DNA from: Marinosulfonomonas sp.
GTDB taxonomy: Bacteria > Pseudomonadota > Alphaproteobacteria > Rhodobacterales > Rhodobacteraceae
NCBI GenBank assembly: GCA_002732995.1
Contig: NVTS01000130.1
Span: 1,674 to 6,778 of the forward strand
Direction of reading: 5' to 3'
Length of the DNA: 5,105 bases
The notes under the pieces are model-generated. The model had not been told where the DNA came from, ran no database searches, and worked only from the letters and a program-made list of their open reading frames with translations. Below, piece by piece: positions 5,022 to 5,105 of the stretch. The translations under genes and the position numbers were made by a program. Numbering within the stretch: the stretch's first letter is position 1; each line of letters begins with the position of its first letter.

Positions 5022-5042
5022 ATAACCACAAATGGGGTTATC
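5021..5042. promoter_or_regulatory. Inverted repeat directly before the transposase start
   Basis: GATAACC (5021-5027) and GGTTATC (5036-5042) are exact inverted copies with an 8-nt spacer, ending one base before the ATG at 5043. The dyad may be a transposase binding site inside the IS end or a hairpin that limits translation. Neither is shown by the sequence alone. Confidence 0.4.
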
Positions 5043-5105
5043 ATGGGACGTATGAGAAAGAGTCGTTTAAGCAAACATAAACAGGGCCGTCTGGTTGAGC
5101 ATTTT
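5043..5105 (+). CDS. Partial IS1595-family transposase (N-terminus)
   Basis: 21 codons are visible before the window ends in frame. The start MRKSRLSKHKQGRLVEHF (from the second ATG at 5052) closely resembles the N-terminus of IS1595/IS1016-type transposases, whose next section is normally a helix-turn-helix region followed by a DDE/N catalytic domain, all outside the window. Either ATG, 5043 or 5052, could be used; a GGGA (5045-5048) sits just before the second. Whether the gene is intact cannot be seen. Confidence 0.75.
   Translation, partial: MGRMRKSRLSKHKQGRLVEHF

Larger units (their letters stand above)
5009..5105 (+). mobile_element. Left end of an IS1595/IS1016-like insertion sequence
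   Basis: The transposase start at 5043 resembles IS1595-family (IS1016 group) proteins. About 34 nt before it, GGGGCTGTCCTAGATAAC (5009-5026) looks like the terminal inverted repeat of these elements (from memory, not searched). The right end is outside the window. If the boundary is 5009, the 8-bp target duplication expected of this family would be AATATGTT (5001-5008). Confidence 0.6.

Noticed and set aside
1..5105. CRISPR array, toxin-antitoxin, defence system or prophage genes
   Set aside because: No regularly spaced repeats and no recognisable nuclease, toxin, antitoxin or phage protein; the only mobile signal is the IS at the right edge.

Overview
The window looks like a chromosomal histidine-biosynthesis locus of an alphaproteobacterium, most likely of the Roseobacter group (Rhodobacterales). 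This rests on the recognisable Rhodobacterales-type HisB, HisH and HisA sequences, a stand-alone Lrp-type ligand-binding protein diverging from hisB, the accompanying DUF2147 and DUF2867 proteins, moderate-to-high GC, and an alphaproteobacterial palindromic repeat between hisB and hisH. The genus cannot be fixed from the sequence alone.

Left part (1-860): a possible minus-strand gene start runs off the left edge. An AT-rich spacer follows, then a broken MAPEG-family membrane protein gene (311-614) that has lost its central part, then a complete tRNA-Gly(GCC) (715-789) with a plausible promoter and a strong downstream hairpin.

Centre (861-3387): a small single-domain Lrp/AsnC ligand-binding protein (minus strand) diverges from hisB. 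hisB is followed by a palindromic repeat and then hisH, which starts at a GTG. Between hisH and hisA lie two minus-strand DUF2147 secreted-protein genes. The one next to hisH is truncated to 48 codons; the other is intact. Between them are a bidirectional terminator hairpin and a diverged 35-bp copy of the 3' end of hisH, which is evidence of an old duplication. The hisA/DUF2147 divergent spacer is packed with inverted repeats.

Right part (3388-5105): hisA, a DUF2867 gene whose ribosome binding site lies inside the end of hisA, and a YqaA-type small membrane protein gene form a co-directional run. The last gene appears to end inside the left end of an IS1595/IS1016-like insertion sequence, whose transposase begins at 5043 and leaves the window. 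hisF and hisE commonly follow in related genomes, so the IS may sit in front of, or separate, the rest of the cluster.

The three his enzymes act late in or centrally to the pathway. HisA isomerises ProFAR, HisH supplies ammonia to HisF (not in the window), and HisB dehydrates imidazole-glycerol phosphate. I found no convincing novel defence or mobile system. The noteworthy signals are local rearrangements (MAPEG deletion, hisH-tail duplication, IS insertion) and regulatory palindromes.
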